From Pleomorphomonas diazotrophica (GTDB lineage: Bacteria; Pseudomonadota; Alphaproteobacteria; Rhizobiales; Pleomorphomonadaceae): a DNA stretch of 64,000 nt. Below, in pieces: positions 1 to 9,399 of this stretch; the first letter of the stretch is position 1; the number at the start of each line of letters is the position of its first letter. The translations under genes and the position numbers were made by a program. The notes under the pieces were generated by a model. It had not been told where the DNA came from. It worked only from the letters and a program-made list of their open reading frames with translations, and made no database searches. The stretch spans positions 310,001-374,000 of the forward strand of contig NZ_PJNW01000005.1 in assembly GCF_002844595.1 (NCBI RefSeq), written 5' to 3'.

Positions 1-1
1 C

Positions 2-1018
2 ACCATCGGCGGCAAGCGTGGACGGCTCACCATCCACACCGTGGCAGCGCTGGCCGGCGTGTCGATCTCGACCGCTTCCAAGGCGCTCAACGGCAGCGGC
101 CGGATGAGCGAGGAGACGCGGGAGCGGGTGAAGAAGGTGGCGCAGGAGGTCGGCTTTCGGCCGAACGCCTTGGCGCGGGGGCTGATTACCAAACGCAGCT
201 TCACCATCGGCCTTCTGACCAACGATACCTACGGCCGTTTCACCCTGCCGGTGATGGCCGGCATTTCGGAGGAACTGGTCGGACACGGCGTGTCGGTGTT
301 CCTGTGCGCCATCGAGGACGACCCGGAGCGGGCGCGCGTCCACGTCGACGCCATGCTCGACAAGAGTGTCGACGGCATCATTGCTTCCGGCAAGCGCCTC
401 GACAGGCAACTGCCGGTGGATCTGTCCGGCCTCTCGGTGCCGGTCGTCTACGCCTTTACCAAAGGGCCGGTCGATGGAGTGACGCTGCGCTCCGATGATG
501 AGCAAGGGGCTAGGTTGGCGACCCGGTGCCTGATGGACGCCGGCTGCCGCCGGATTGTTCACGTGACCGGGCCCAAGACCTTCCAGTCGGTGCGCGAGCG
601 CGCGGACGCTTATCGCACCGCGATCGACGGGCCGCCGGAAGTGCTGCACGGCGTCTGGTCGGAAGCCTGGGGGCTCGAGGCGGTGGCGCAGCTCTGGGAC
701 CGTGGCGGCGACAAGCCGGACGGCATCTTCTGCGGCAACGATCAGATCGCCCGCGGCGTGGTCGATGGTCTTCGCGAGCGCGGCATCCGGGTGCCGGACG
801 ACGTGGCCGTGGTCGGGTTCGACAACTGGGACATCGTGGCGGCGCAGACGCGGCCGCCGCTGACGACGGTGGACATGAACCTCAAGACGCTTGGCCGGGA
901 AGCCGGGCGACTGGTGCTGGCGATGTCGGAGGGGCGCGAGGTGCAGCCCGGCATTCGCAAGCTGCCCTGCTCGCTGGTGCTGCGCCAGTCGTGCCGAGGC
1001 CTGGAGCCGCCGGCCTGA
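2..1018 (+). CDS. LacI/GalR-family transcriptional regulator (5' end outside window)
   Basis: DNA-binding sugar-responsive regulator, probably of the importer/GH127 operon that follows 48 bp downstream. The frame is open back to base 2, and residues upstream of the GTG at 41 (reading LTIHTVAALAG) belong to the LacI helix-turn-helix, so the true start lies left of the window. The HTH reads VAALAGVSISTASKALNG, followed by the hinge region (RPNALARGL) and a periplasmic-binding-protein-like effector domain. The C-terminal half contains the usual GIFCGNDQIARGV and VAVVGFDNWD segments of this family. It is the first gene seen in the operon and shares its direction. The effector is inferred to be an arabinose-containing sugar, only because of the GH127 enzyme encoded downstream. 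Confidence 0.9.
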   Translation, partial: TIGGKRGRLTIHTVAALAGVSISTASKALNGSGRMSEETRERVKKVAQEVGFRPNALARGLITKRSFTIGLLTNDTYGRFTLPVMAGISEELVGHGVSVFLCAIEDDPERARVHVDAMLDKSVDGIIASGKRLDRQLPVDLSGLSVPVVYAFTKGPVDGVTLRSDDEQGARLATRCLMDAGCRRIVHVTGPKTFQSVRERADAYRTAIDGPPEVLHGVWSEAWGLEAVAQLWDRGGDKPDGIFCGNDQIARGVVDGLRERGIRVPDDVAVVGFDNWDIVAAQTRPPLTTVDMNLKTLGREAGRLVLAMSEGREVQPGIRKLPCSLVLRQSCRGLEPPA

Positions 1019-1066
1019 CAGCCGAAATTGTCGCGGGAAGAGGAACCCGCTTAGGAGGAGAGAGCA

Positions 1067-2308
1067 ATGAAAACCAGTAAGCTGCTGGCCGCGGCCAGCC
1101 TTGTCACGTTCTGTTTTGCCGCAGGCGCGGCTCAGGCCGAAACGCTGCAGATGTGGGTGCGCAGCGGTATCGGCGCCTCGTTCACCAAGCTGGTCGAGGC
1201 CTATAACGCCAGCCATGAAGACAAGATCCAGATGACGGAGGTTCCCTTCTCCGAGCTGGTGCAGAAATATGCCACCGCCATTGCCGGCGGCCAGGCGCCG
1301 GACGCGCTGTCGCTCGACCTGATCTACAATCCCGCTTTCGCGGCAGCCGGCCAGCTCGAAGATCTGACCGACTGGGCCAAGGCCCTGCCCTACTTCACCT
1401 CGCTGTCGCCGAGCCACGTCAAGCTCGGCACCTATGAGGACAAGATCTACGGCCTGCCGCTGTCGGTCGAAACCTCGGTGTTTGCCTGGAACAAGGACCT
1501 CTACAAGAAGGCCGGACTCGATCCGGACAAGGCGCCAACCACCTGGGAAGAGATCTCCGAGAACGCCAAGAAGATCCGCGCCCTCGGCGATGACACCTAT
1601 GGCTTCTACTTCTCCGGCGGCGGCTGTGGCGGCTGCATGATCTTCACCTTCATGCCGCTCACCTGGGGCGCCGGGGCCGACATCCTGTCGGAGGACGGCA
1701 AGACCGCGACGCTCGACACGCCCGAGATGCGCAAGGCGGTGGGCTACTATCGCGACATGGTCAAGGCAGGCGTCGTGCCGCCGGGCGCCGCCTCGGATAC
1801 CGGCACCAACTTCCTGTCGATCACCAACGGCAAGATCGGCCAGCAGAACCTCGGCGCCTTCGCCATCGGCACGCTGGTCACCGAGCATCCGGACATCCAC
1901 TTCGGCGTCAGCCTGATCCCGAGCGTCGACGGCAAGACCTCGTCCTTTGCCGGTGGCGACAACTTCGTCATCACCAAGGGTTCGCCGCGTGCCGCCATCG
2001 CCAAGAACTTCCTCGAATATGCCTATTCGCTCGAAGGGCAGAAGGTGATGGCCAAATACGGCAGCCTGCCGACGCGTGCCGATCTCGCGGGCGAAGTGCT
2101 GAAGGACCTCGATCCGCGCATGCAGGTCGGCGTCGATGCCATCGCCGTCGCCAAGACGCCCTACACGCTGCAGTTCAACGACCTGATCAACAGCGCCAAC
2201 GGTCCGTGGGCCTCGTTCACCAACGCCGCCATCTTCGGCGACGATGTCGACGGTGCCTTCGCCACCGCCCAGGAAGAGATGCAGAGCATCATCGACAACG
2301 CCCAGTAA
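1067..2308 (+). CDS. Sugar ABC transporter substrate-binding protein (family 1)
   Basis: Periplasmic solute-binding protein of a carbohydrate ABC importer, 413 aa. It has a Sec signal peptide (MKTSKLLAAASLV... cleaved near AQA-ET, residue about 25) and the extracellular solute-binding family 1 fold, with the typical WNKDLYKKAGLDP segment near residue 145. A strong ribosome-binding site (AGGAGGAGAG) precedes the ATG. It lies between the LacI-type regulator and two permeases, as in CUT1 sugar operons. A GGGCGGC stretch near residue 185 (FSGGGCGGCMIF) holds two cysteines close together, which is unusual for this family but has no assigned role. The substrate is not readable from sequence; an arabino-oligosaccharide is suggested by the adjacent glycosidase. 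Confidence 0.92.
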   Translation: MKTSKLLAAASLVTFCFAAGAAQAETLQMWVRSGIGASFTKLVEAYNASHEDKIQMTEVPFSELVQKYATAIAGGQAPDALSLDLIYNPAFAAAGQLEDLTDWAKALPYFTSLSPSHVKLGTYEDKIYGLPLSVETSVFAWNKDLYKKAGLDPDKAPTTWEEISENAKKIRALGDDTYGFYFSGGGCGGCMIFTFMPLTWGAGADILSEDGKTATLDTPEMRKAVGYYRDMVKAGVVPPGAASDTGTNFLSITNGKIGQQNLGAFAIGTLVTEHPDIHFGVSLIPSVDGKTSSFAGGDNFVITKGSPRAAIAKNFLEYAYSLEGQKVMAKYGSLPTRADLAGEVLKDLDPRMQVGVDAIAVAKTPYTLQFNDLINSANGPWASFTNAAIFGDDVDGAFATAQEEMQSIIDNAQ

Positions 2309-2323
2309 GGGCCTCGCGACCGA

Positions 2324-2348
2324 CCGGCCGGAAGCGCCTTCCGGCCGG
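2324..2348 (+). other. Intercistronic hairpin after the binding-protein gene
   Basis: Perfect 11-bp inverted repeat (CCGGCCGGAAG, loop CGC, CTTCCGGCCGG) 15 bp after the stop codon of the solute-binding protein. There is no T-run, so it is more likely an mRNA-stabilising or partial-attenuation element than a terminator. Such hairpins after binding-protein genes commonly keep that protein in excess over the permeases. Confidence 0.6.
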
Positions 2349-2431
2349 CCTTCCCTCGGACCACCGCCGGCCCGTTACGGCCCGCTCGCGCCCGATCCCT
2401 TGATCTCGACCATCCGCCACCTTGCAGGCGA

Positions 2432-3373
2432 ATGACCAGAAGAGCGGCAGCGATGACCCTCGCCGAAAGCCTATCTCGCCCCGCCCGCCGATCGCGCCCC
2501 AAGCGCCGATCGCAGTGGAAGGGCCTTCTCTACATCGCGCCGGCCATGGCGCTGGTGATCGTCTTCTTCATCCTGCCGGTGCTGTTCACCTTCTGGATGA
2601 GCCTGCACAAGTGGCCGTTGCTCGGCGCACCCAAGTTCATCGGCCTCGGCAACTACATCCGGATGCTGTCCGACACCCGGTTCTACGGGGCGCTCGGCTT
2701 CACCGCCTACTATACGGTGATCATCACCATCGCCATCTTCGCCCTTGCCTTCCCGCTCGCCATCTTCGTCGAGCGGCAGCGGCGCATGGTCGGCGTCTAC
2801 CGGACGGCGATCTTCATGCCGGTAGTGGTCGGCCTCGCCTCGGCGTCGCTGCTCTGGGTGTGGTTCGCCAACGTCGACGCGGGCTTTCTCAACCCGCTGC
2901 TCGCCTGGCTCGGCATCGTCGACCTCAAGACCAACTTCTTCGCCAGTTTCGACAGCGCCTTCTTCATCATCTGCCTGATGGTGGTCTGGAAGGTTGCCGG
3001 CTTCACCATGATCATCCTGCTGACCGGCCTGCAGGCGATCCCGACCGAACTCGGCGAAGCGGCGCGCATCGACGGCGCCAACCGTTGGAAGCGCTTCATC
3101 TACGTCACGCTGCCCTTGATGCGGAAGACCATGGCGCTGTCGCTGATCCTGTCGGTGACCGGCTCGATCCTCGCCTTCGACCAGTTCTACATCATGACGG
3201 CCGGTGGGCCGCAGAACAAGATGATCTCGGTGGTCTACTACATCTTCAACCAGTCCTTCGTGTCGTTCAACCTCGGCTACGGCGCGGCCATGTCGCTCGG
3301 CCTTCTGGTGATCCTGGTGCTGATCAGCATCTTCCAGCTCTGGCTGCTGCGCGTCGGGGAGGAGCGGCCATGA
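2432..3373 (+). CDS. Sugar ABC transporter permease (MalF/UgpA type)
   Basis: Inner-membrane permease subunit of the CUT1 importer, 313 aa, with about six transmembrane helices beginning at GLLYIAPAMALVIVFFILPVLF (residues about 30-51). The EAA loop that docks the ATPase is present: LGEAARIDGANRWKRFIYVTLP, residues about 209-230. The 123-bp gap before it contains the hairpin at 2324-2348. ATG 2432 is preceded by AGGCGA; ATG 2453 is an in-frame alternative start. Its stop overlaps the start of the second permease (ATGA). An alternative frame covering both permeases is a shadow. Confidence 0.92.
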   Translation: MTRRAAAMTLAESLSRPARRSRPKRRSQWKGLLYIAPAMALVIVFFILPVLFTFWMSLHKWPLLGAPKFIGLGNYIRMLSDTRFYGALGFTAYYTVIITIAIFALAFPLAIFVERQRRMVGVYRTAIFMPVVVGLASASLLWVWFANVDAGFLNPLLAWLGIVDLKTNFFASFDSAFFIICLMVVWKVAGFTMIILLTGLQAIPTELGEAARIDGANRWKRFIYVTLPLMRKTMALSLILSVTGSILAFDQFYIMTAGGPQNKMISVVYYIFNQSFVSFNLGYGAAMSLGLLVILVLISIFQLWLLRVGEERP

Positions 3374-4233
3374 CTGGCAAGAAAGAGGCCCGCGCCCGCC
3401 GGGCCCTGCTCGGCGCCGGCGGCTACCACGGCACTGGCATTCTGCTCGCCATCTTCTTCCTGGCGCCGTTTGCCATCACCATCCTCTCGTCCTTCCGTCA
3501 CGGCACGGAAGCTCGGCTGCCGCCGATCCCGCCGTGGCCGACGACAGGGTTCAGCCTCGACGCCTATCGTGGTCTCGACAGCTTCGGCGCCGGCGTCTGG
3601 CAGCACACGCTGAACTCGGCAGCGGTGGCGATCGGCACGGCGCTACTCACAGTGGTGGTGAGTCTTCTCGCCGGCTACGGCTTCTCACGCTACCGCTTCA
3701 TGTTCAAGAACGCGCTGTTCGTGCTGATCATCGCCACGCTGATGATCCCGTTCCAGTCGATCCTGACGCCGCTGTTCATCATCCTCGCCAAGCTGGGACT
3801 CAACAACTCACTGATCGGCCTGACGCTGGTCTACGTGACGCTGCAGCTTCCCTTCTCGGTCTTCATGATGCGCAACGCCTTCGACGCGGTGCCGAAGGAG
3901 ATCGAGGAGGCCGCCCGCATCGACGGCGCCCGCGACCTCAAGTTGCTGGTGCGCGTGCTGCTGCCGCTGGTGCTGCCGGGCATCGTCACCGTGGCGATCT
4001 TTGCCTTCCTCAACTCCTGGAACGAGTTCCTGGCCGCCCTGGTGCTGCTGTCGGACAACTCCAAGTTCACGCTGCCGATCCTGATCTCGGCCGTCCGTGC
4101 CGGCCGGCTCGGCGCCATCGACTGGGGCGCCGTCCAGGCGGGCGTCACCGTGATGAGCGTGCCCTGCCTGTTCGTCTTCCTGCTCCTGCAACGCTACTAC
4201 ATGCGCGGCCTGATGGCCGGCGCCGTGAAGTGA
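3370..4233 (+). CDS. Sugar ABC transporter permease (MalG/UgpE type)
   Basis: Second inner-membrane permease of the CUT1 importer, 287 aa, with six predicted transmembrane segments. The EAA motif reads IEEAARIDGARDLKLLVRVLLP near residues 178-199. The start is fixed by a 4-bp ATGA overlap with the upstream permease, which implies translational coupling. It carries the family sequence SWNEFLAALVLLSD near residues 216-230. It forms the membrane channel with the previous protein and is powered by the ATPase encoded at 6194. Confidence 0.92.
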   Translation: MTGKKEARARRALLGAGGYHGTGILLAIFFLAPFAITILSSFRHGTEARLPPIPPWPTTGFSLDAYRGLDSFGAGVWQHTLNSAAVAIGTALLTVVVSLLAGYGFSRYRFMFKNALFVLIIATLMIPFQSILTPLFIILAKLGLNNSLIGLTLVYVTLQLPFSVFMMRNAFDAVPKEIEEAARIDGARDLKLLVRVLLPLVLPGIVTVAIFAFLNSWNEFLAALVLLSDNSKFTLPILISAVRAGRLGAIDWGAVQAGVTVMSVPCLFVFLLLQRYYMRGLMAGAVK

Positions 4234-4253
4234 TCCCTCACTGGAAACCGATC

Positions 4254-6188
4254 ATGACCAAGACCAAGAAAGACCGTCAGTTCCGCCCCGTCCCCGTGCC
4301 GTCCGTCGTGCTTGGTGGTCTGTTCGGCGCCCGTCAGGATGCCGTCTGCGCAGCCACGGCCGAAACTCTGCTCGACCGCTGCGTCGAGGCGGGCATGGTG
4401 CGGGCCATCGATACGACCCAGCCCAGCCCCGGCATCGTGCTTCCTCTTCAGCCCTGGGGCGGCTCGACGCAGATGTTCTGGGACAGCGACCTTGGCAAGT
4501 CGATCGAGACGGTGGCCTTCTCGCTCTATCGCCGGCCGAACCCGGAGCTGGAAGCGCGGGTCGACAAGATCATCGATCTCTATGAGAAGATGCAGGACGC
4601 CGATGGCTATCTGAACGCCTGGTTCCAGCGCGTCCAGCCGGGCCGACGCTGGACCAACCTGCGCGACTTCCATGAACTCTACTGCGCCGGCCATCTGATG
4701 GAGGGTGCCGTCGCCTATTATCAGGCGACGGGCAAGCGCAAGCTGCTCGACATCATGTGCCGCTATGCCGACTATATGATCACGGTGTTCGGCCATGGCC
4801 CCGGCAAGATCGCCGGCTACTGCGGTCACGAGGAGGTGGAGCTGGCGCTCGTCAAGCTGGCGCGCGTCACCGGCGAGAAGAAATATCTCGATCTCGCCAA
4901 GTATTTCATCGACGAACGCGGCACCGAGCCACACTATTTCACGGAGGAAGCCATCCGTGATGGTCGCGACCCGGCCGACTTCATTCAGAAGAGCTACGAA
5001 TACAACCAGGCCCACCAGCCGGTGCGCGAGCAGAAGAAGGTGGTGGGACACGCAGTGCGCGCCATGTACCTCTATTCGGGCATGGCCGACATCGCGACCG
5101 AGTATAACGACGATACGCTGACATCGGCGCTCGATACGCTCTGGGACGATCTCGTCACCAAGCAGATGTATATCACCGGCGGCATCGGGCCGGCAGCGTC
5201 CAACGAGGGCTTCACCGACTATTACGACCTGCCGAACGAAAGCGCCTATGCCGAGACCTGCGCGTCGGTCGGTCTGGTGTTCTGGGCCAACCGCATGCTG
5301 GGCCGCGGCCCCAACCGCCGCTTCGCCGACATCATGGAGATCGCACTCTACAACGGCTCGCTCAGCGGCCTGTCGCTCGACGGCAAGACCTTCTTCTATG
5401 AGAACCCGCTGGAAAGCGCCGGCAAGCATCACCGCTGGATCTGGCACCGCTGCCCTTGCTGCCCGCCCAACATCGGCCGTCTCGTCGCCTCCATCGGCTC
5501 CTACATGTACGCGGTGGCCGATGACGAGATTGCCGTGCACCTCTACGGCGAAAGCTCGGTGAAGGCGGAGGTGGCCGGCACCAAGATCGAGCTCAGCCAG
5601 GCCACGCGCTATCCCTGGCACGGAGCCGTGCGGCTGACGCTGAAAGTGGAGAAGCCGACGCGCTTTGCCATCTCCCTGCGCATTCCCGGCTGGGCGAAGG
5701 GCGCCAAGCTTTCGATCGACGGAGGGGCGGTGGACCTCGCCTCAATCATGGTGGATGGGTACGCTCGCATCGAACACGCGTGGACCGGCCGGGAAGTCAT
5801 CGACCTGGAACTGCCACTTATCCCGCGCGCCCTCTGGGCCGATCCGCGCGTCCGTCAGGACACCGGCCGCTTCGCGCTGATGCGCGGACCGCTGGTCTAT
5901 TGCACCGAGGGCGTCGACAACGGCGAAGGCCTCAACGCGCTCACCGTGACGGGCGACCCGGCTCGCGCCGTAGAGAGCGAGGTGGCTGCGCTCGGCGGTG
6001 CCGTTGCGCTCGACGTCGAGGCCACGCGCGACGTCAGCACCGGGTTCGAGGGTTCGCTCTACCGCGAAACGCCGCCGGCGACGCAACCCGCCAAGGTTCG
6101 CTTCGTGCCTTACCACCTCTGGGACAACCGCGCGCCCGGCGAGATGCTGGTGTGGATGCGCGGCGGCCTCAAGAAGAGCGGGGTGTGA
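4254..6188 (+). CDS. GH127 beta-L-arabinofuranosidase (DUF1680)
   Basis: Predicted retaining beta-L-arabinofuranosidase, 644 aa, releasing L-arabinose from beta-linked arabino-oligosaccharides such as those on plant hydroxyproline-rich glycoproteins. The cysteine-zinc active site of GH127, as defined in Bifidobacterium HypBA1, is readable. Glu334 and Cys336 (AETCAS) correspond to Glu338/Cys340; Cys402-Cys403 (PCCPPN) to the nucleophile Cys417 and Cys418; Glu318 (NEGF) to the acid/base Glu322. There is no signal peptide, so it acts in the cytoplasm on imported oligosaccharide. It sits 20 bp after the permease gene and 5 bp before the ATPase gene, so it belongs to the importer operon. Related families GH142/GH146 are less likely given its length and motif spacing. 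Confidence 0.88.
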   Translation: MTKTKKDRQFRPVPVPSVVLGGLFGARQDAVCAATAETLLDRCVEAGMVRAIDTTQPSPGIVLPLQPWGGSTQMFWDSDLGKSIETVAFSLYRRPNPELEARVDKIIDLYEKMQDADGYLNAWFQRVQPGRRWTNLRDFHELYCAGHLMEGAVAYYQATGKRKLLDIMCRYADYMITVFGHGPGKIAGYCGHEEVELALVKLARVTGEKKYLDLAKYFIDERGTEPHYFTEEAIRDGRDPADFIQKSYEYNQAHQPVREQKKVVGHAVRAMYLYSGMADIATEYNDDTLTSALDTLWDDLVTKQMYITGGIGPAASNEGFTDYYDLPNESAYAETCASVGLVFWANRMLGRGPNRRFADIMEIALYNGSLSGLSLDGKTFFYENPLESAGKHHRWIWHRCPCCPPNIGRLVASIGSYMYAVADDEIAVHLYGESSVKAEVAGTKIELSQATRYPWHGAVRLTLKVEKPTRFAISLRIPGWAKGAKLSIDGGAVDLASIMVDGYARIEHAWTGREVIDLELPLIPRALWADPRVRQDTGRFALMRGPLVYCTEGVDNGEGLNALTVTGDPARAVESEVAALGGAVALDVEATRDVSTGFEGSLYRETPPATQPAKVRFVPYHLWDNRAPGEMLVWMRGGLKKSGV

Positions 6189-6193
6189 CCGCC

Positions 6194-7261
6194 ATGTCGG
6201 ACAACGGCGTTCAGCTCATCGAGGTGCGCAAGAGCTACGGCTCGATGGAGGTCATCCACGGCGTCAACCTCTCGATCCCCGATGGCGCCTTCGTGGTGTT
6301 CGTCGGTCCGTCGGGCTGCGGCAAGTCGACCCTGTTGCGCATGATTGCCGGGCTCGAAGAGGTGACCGACGGCGAGATCGCCATCAAGGGCCGCGACGTC
6401 ACCGACGTCGATCCCTCGCAACGCGGCATCGCCATGGTGTTCCAGAGCTATGCGCTCTACCCGCACATGACGGTGCGCGACAATCTGGCCTTCGGGCTCA
6501 AGATGCAGCGCACCGACAAGGCGGTGATCGACGAGCGGGTGGCGGCGGCGGCCGCCATCCTGAAGATCGAGCAGCTTCTCGACCGCCGTCCCGGCCAGCT
6601 TTCCGGTGGCCAGCGGCAGCGCGTCGCCATCGGCCGAGCCATCGTGCGCCAGCCGGAGGTGTTCCTGTTCGACGAGCCGCTCAGCAATCTCGACGCAGAA
6701 CTGCGCGTTTCCATGCGTGTCGAGATCGCCCGGCTGCACCGCGAGCTCGGCAACACCATGATCTACGTGACGCACGACCAGACCGAGGCGATGACGCTCG
6801 CCGACGTCATCGTCGTGCTGCGCGACGGCCGCGTCGAGCAGGCTGGCCCACCTCGCACGGTCTACGAGGATCCCGACAACGCCTTCGTCGCCGGCTTCAT
6901 CGGCTCACCGCGCATGAACCTGCTCGATGCCGTCTGGCGCGGCAATGGCAAGGTGGAGATCGCCGGACAGGTCGAAGCCGCGCCGATCTCCGGCGCGGGC
7001 CTCGTTCCCGGCGACAAGGTGACCTTCGGGCTCAGACCGGAGCACCTGATCGTTGGAGCGACGGATGGCATCATGGCGCGCGTCGACGTGCTCGAGTACC
7101 TGGGCGGCACGCGCTACCTCTACTGCCAGCTCACCGACGGCCAGCCGCTGATCGTCGAATATCGGGACGGGCCGGACGTCCGTTCCGGCGATACCATCAC
7201 ACTGGGCTGCCCGGAGAACCGACGCTATATCTTCAACGAAAGCGGCGCGCGCATCCGCTAA
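6194..7261 (+). CDS. Sugar ABC transporter ATP-binding protein (MsmK/UgpC/MalK type)
   Basis: ATPase energising the sugar importer, 355 aa. Walker A is GPSGCGKST (residues about 37-45), the signature is [14 protein letters not shown] (about 135-148) and Walker B is [12 protein letters not shown], followed by the H-loop VTHD. The C-terminal third is a TOBE/OB regulatory domain (FGLRPEHL), typical of MalK-like subunits. It starts 5 bp after the GH127 stop and ends the operon just before a rho-independent terminator. MsmK-type ATPases can serve more than one importer, so sharing with other CUT1 systems is possible. Confidence 0.93.
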   Translation: MSDNGVQLIEVRKSYGSMEVIHGVNLSIPDGAFVVFVGPSGCGKSTLLRMIAGLEEVTDGEIAIKGRDVTDVDPSQRGIAMVFQSYALYPHMTVRDNLAFGLKMQRTDKAVIDERVAAAAAILKIEQLLDRRPGQLSGGQRQRVAIGRAIVRQPEVFLFDEPLSNLDAELRVSMRVEIARLHRELGNTMIYVTHDQTEAMTLADVIVVLRDGRVEQAGPPRTVYEDPDNAFVAGFIGSPRMNLLDAVWRGNGKVEIAGQVEAAPISGAGLVPGDKVTFGLRPEHLIVGATDGIMARVDVLEYLGGTRYLYCQLTDGQPLIVEYRDGPDVRSGDTITLGCPENRRYIFNESGARIR

Positions 7262-7290
7262 CCTCTTCTCCGACACCTGAGAGGCAACTC

Positions 7291-7321
7291 GGCCCGCGCT
7301 CCCCCTCGCGGGCCTTTTCTT
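7291..7321 (+). terminator. Rho-independent terminator of the sugar/GH127 operon
   Basis: Perfect 8-bp stem GGCCCGCG / CGCGGGCC around the loop CTCCCCCT, followed by TTTTCTT, 30 bp after the ATPase stop codon. Confidence 0.88.
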
Positions 7322-7459
7322 GTCGGCCTCGAGAGAGGGACGAATTGCGGTGATTGTCATCTTTCCTGTTCGGTAACCTCAATTTATTCTAATCTTCCCG
7401 AACGAGGTGCCGGTACCGACCCGGACGTCGTGCGTTGTGTGAGTGGGAAGGGGCATTAC

Positions 7460-9388
7460 ATGCGGGCGACAGGGAGGAAAAGACCCTTGGGCAGCGCCCG
7501 TTTTGTCGCCATTGCGGCATCGCTGCTTTCCACTTCGCTGTGCCCTTACGACGCTACCGCCTTCGAGCTTTTCGGCCATCGCTTCTTCGAGGCGGAGCCC
7601 GATCCCGACATATCCCCCGACGCCCAGCGCTATACGATTGCCATCGACACGGTCGGCGCCGACGACGACCTGCATGCCGCCGTGCTCGCCGCCTCGGCGC
7701 TCTGGAGCGGCCGCGACGAAACGCCGCCGCCCTCGACGGCCGCCTTCCTCAGTCGCGTCAACGCCGAATACGGTCGCATCACCGCCGCCCTCTACCGGAC
7801 GGGACACTATGGCGGCGCCGTCGAGATCACCGTCGACGGCCGCGACCCCGATGCCCTCGCGCCGGATGCCGTTCTGCCGCAACCCGTGGCAGTGGCGATG
7901 CGCGTCACGCCGGGCCCCCTCTTCCGCTTCGGCAGGGTGGAGATCGCCGGGGCGCCGCCCACAGGTCCCGAGGATGCCGACTTCAAGAAGTCGACGCCGG
8001 CCGAGATCGGCCTCGCCGCCGGCGAGCCGGCGCGGGCCGGCGCCGTGACGGGGTCTGAAAAGCTCTTGATCGACGCCTGGCGACGGCGCGGCCATCCGCT
8101 GGCCAGCATCGTCAAGCGTGACACGGTCGCCCAGCACGATAGCTCGACGCTCGACGTGGAGATCACCATCGATCCCGGACCAGCCGCCACCTTCGGGCCT
8201 CTGGCCGTGACCGGCACCAGCCGCATGAACCCCGAGTATACCGCCTGGATGACCGGCATCGAGTCGGGCACGCGTTACGACCCGGCCGTCATCGAGCGCG
8301 GGCAGAAGAACCTCCGCCGTCTCCAGGTGTTCTCCAGCCAGCGCATCGAGGAGGCCAAGACGCTCGGACCCAACGGCGAATTGCCGCTGACGCTCAACGT
8401 CGCCGAACGGCCGCTCCGGGTGATCGGCGGCGGCGTTAGCTACGCCACAGAAGACGGCGCCGGCATCGAGGCCTACTGGCAGCACCGCAACCTCTGGGGA
8501 CATGCCGAATCCCTCAAGCTGTCGGGCGCCGTCAACGGCATCGCCGGCGTCGACCCCAAGGATTTCAACTACGATCTCTCGGCGGTCTTCACCCGGCCGG
8601 GCGTCATCACGCCGTTCACCGACTTCACGGCCGAACTGAGCGCGACGCGGGAGACGCCCGACACCTATACCGAGACGGCCATCACGGTGAGGGTCGGGCT
8701 CAGCCACGCCATTACCGAGCAACTCGCCGCCTCGGTCGGCCTCGGCGTCACCGCCTCGCGCGACGAGGACTCGCAGGGTACGGACAACTTCCTGTTTACC
8801 GGTCTCCCGCTCGGCCTCACCTACGACAGCCGCGACGACAAGACCGATCCGCACGAGGGCTTCAACGCCAAGGCCAGCGTCGAACCGTTCTACGAGGCGA
8901 ATTTCGGCAATGCCGGCGCCATCCTCGACGCTTCCGTGGCCTCTTATCTGCCAGTTGATCGCGAGGGGCGCTTCGTCATTGCCGGCCGGCTCGCCGCCGG
9001 GTCGATCCTGGGAGCGCCGATCGACGAAATGCCCAACGGCCGCCTCTATTATGCGGGCGGTGGCTCGTCGGTGCGAGGCTATGCCTATCGCAGCCTCGGT
9101 CCCAAGGAAAACGGCGTGGTGACGGGCGGCCTGTCGCATCTCGAAGGATCGCTGGAACTGCGAGCCAAGGTGACCGACAGCTTCGGCGTCGTCGGCTTCG
9201 TTGATGCCGGAAATGCTTTCGCGTCGAGCTACCCCGACTTCTCCGGCGGCCTGCGGCTCGCCGCCGGTGCCGGCATCCGCTACTACACCGGCCTCGGGCC
9301 GATACGGCTCGACGTGGCAATGCCGCTCGATCCCGAACCGGGCGATTCCACCTTCGGCGTCTACATCGGCCTCGGCCAGAGCTTCTGA
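7460..9388 (+). CDS. tamA: Autotransporter assembly outer-membrane protein TamA
   Basis: Omp85-superfamily outer-membrane protein, 642 aa, that works with TamB to insert autotransporters and other proteins or move lipids to the outer membrane. The N-terminal half holds POTRA-like repeats (for example PGPLFRFGRVEIAGAPP and PGPAATFGPLAVTGTSRMN). The C-terminal half is a 16-strand surface-antigen (D15) barrel with the conserved YYAGGGSSVRGYAYRSLGP segment near residues 528-547, and it ends in an aromatic residue (GLGQSF). ATG 7460 is chosen because GAAGGGG precedes it and it leads directly into a signal peptide; a start at 7430 would add ten residues. tamB follows 11 bp later, the classical two-gene arrangement. 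Confidence 0.9.
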   Translation: MRATGRKRPLGSARFVAIAASLLSTSLCPYDATAFELFGHRFFEAEPDPDISPDAQRYTIAIDTVGADDDLHAAVLAASALWSGRDETPPPSTAAFLSRVNAEYGRITAALYRTGHYGGAVEITVDGRDPDALAPDAVLPQPVAVAMRVTPGPLFRFGRVEIAGAPPTGPEDADFKKSTPAEIGLAAGEPARAGAVTGSEKLLIDAWRRRGHPLASIVKRDTVAQHDSSTLDVEITIDPGPAATFGPLAVTGTSRMNPEYTAWMTGIESGTRYDPAVIERGQKNLRRLQVFSSQRIEEAKTLGPNGELPLTLNVAERPLRVIGGGVSYATEDGAGIEAYWQHRNLWGHAESLKLSGAVNGIAGVDPKDFNYDLSAVFTRPGVITPFTDFTAELSATRETPDTYTETAITVRVGLSHAITEQLAASVGLGVTASRDEDSQGTDNFLFTGLPLGLTYDSRDDKTDPHEGFNAKASVEPFYEANFGNAGAILDASVASYLPVDREGRFVIAGRLAAGSILGAPIDEMPNGRLYYAGGGSSVRGYAYRSLGPKENGVVTGGLSHLEGSLELRAKVTDSFGVVGFVDAGNAFASSYPDFSGGLRLAAGAGIRYYTGLGPIRLDVAMPLDPEPGDSTFGVYIGLGQSF

Positions 9389-9399
9389 GGAGGCGACCA

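Noticed and set aside
2422-3369. A long frame that appears to fuse both sugar permeases in one protein
   Set aside because: The part before 3370 is an out-of-frame shadow of the first permease; the true second permease begins at the ATGA overlap.
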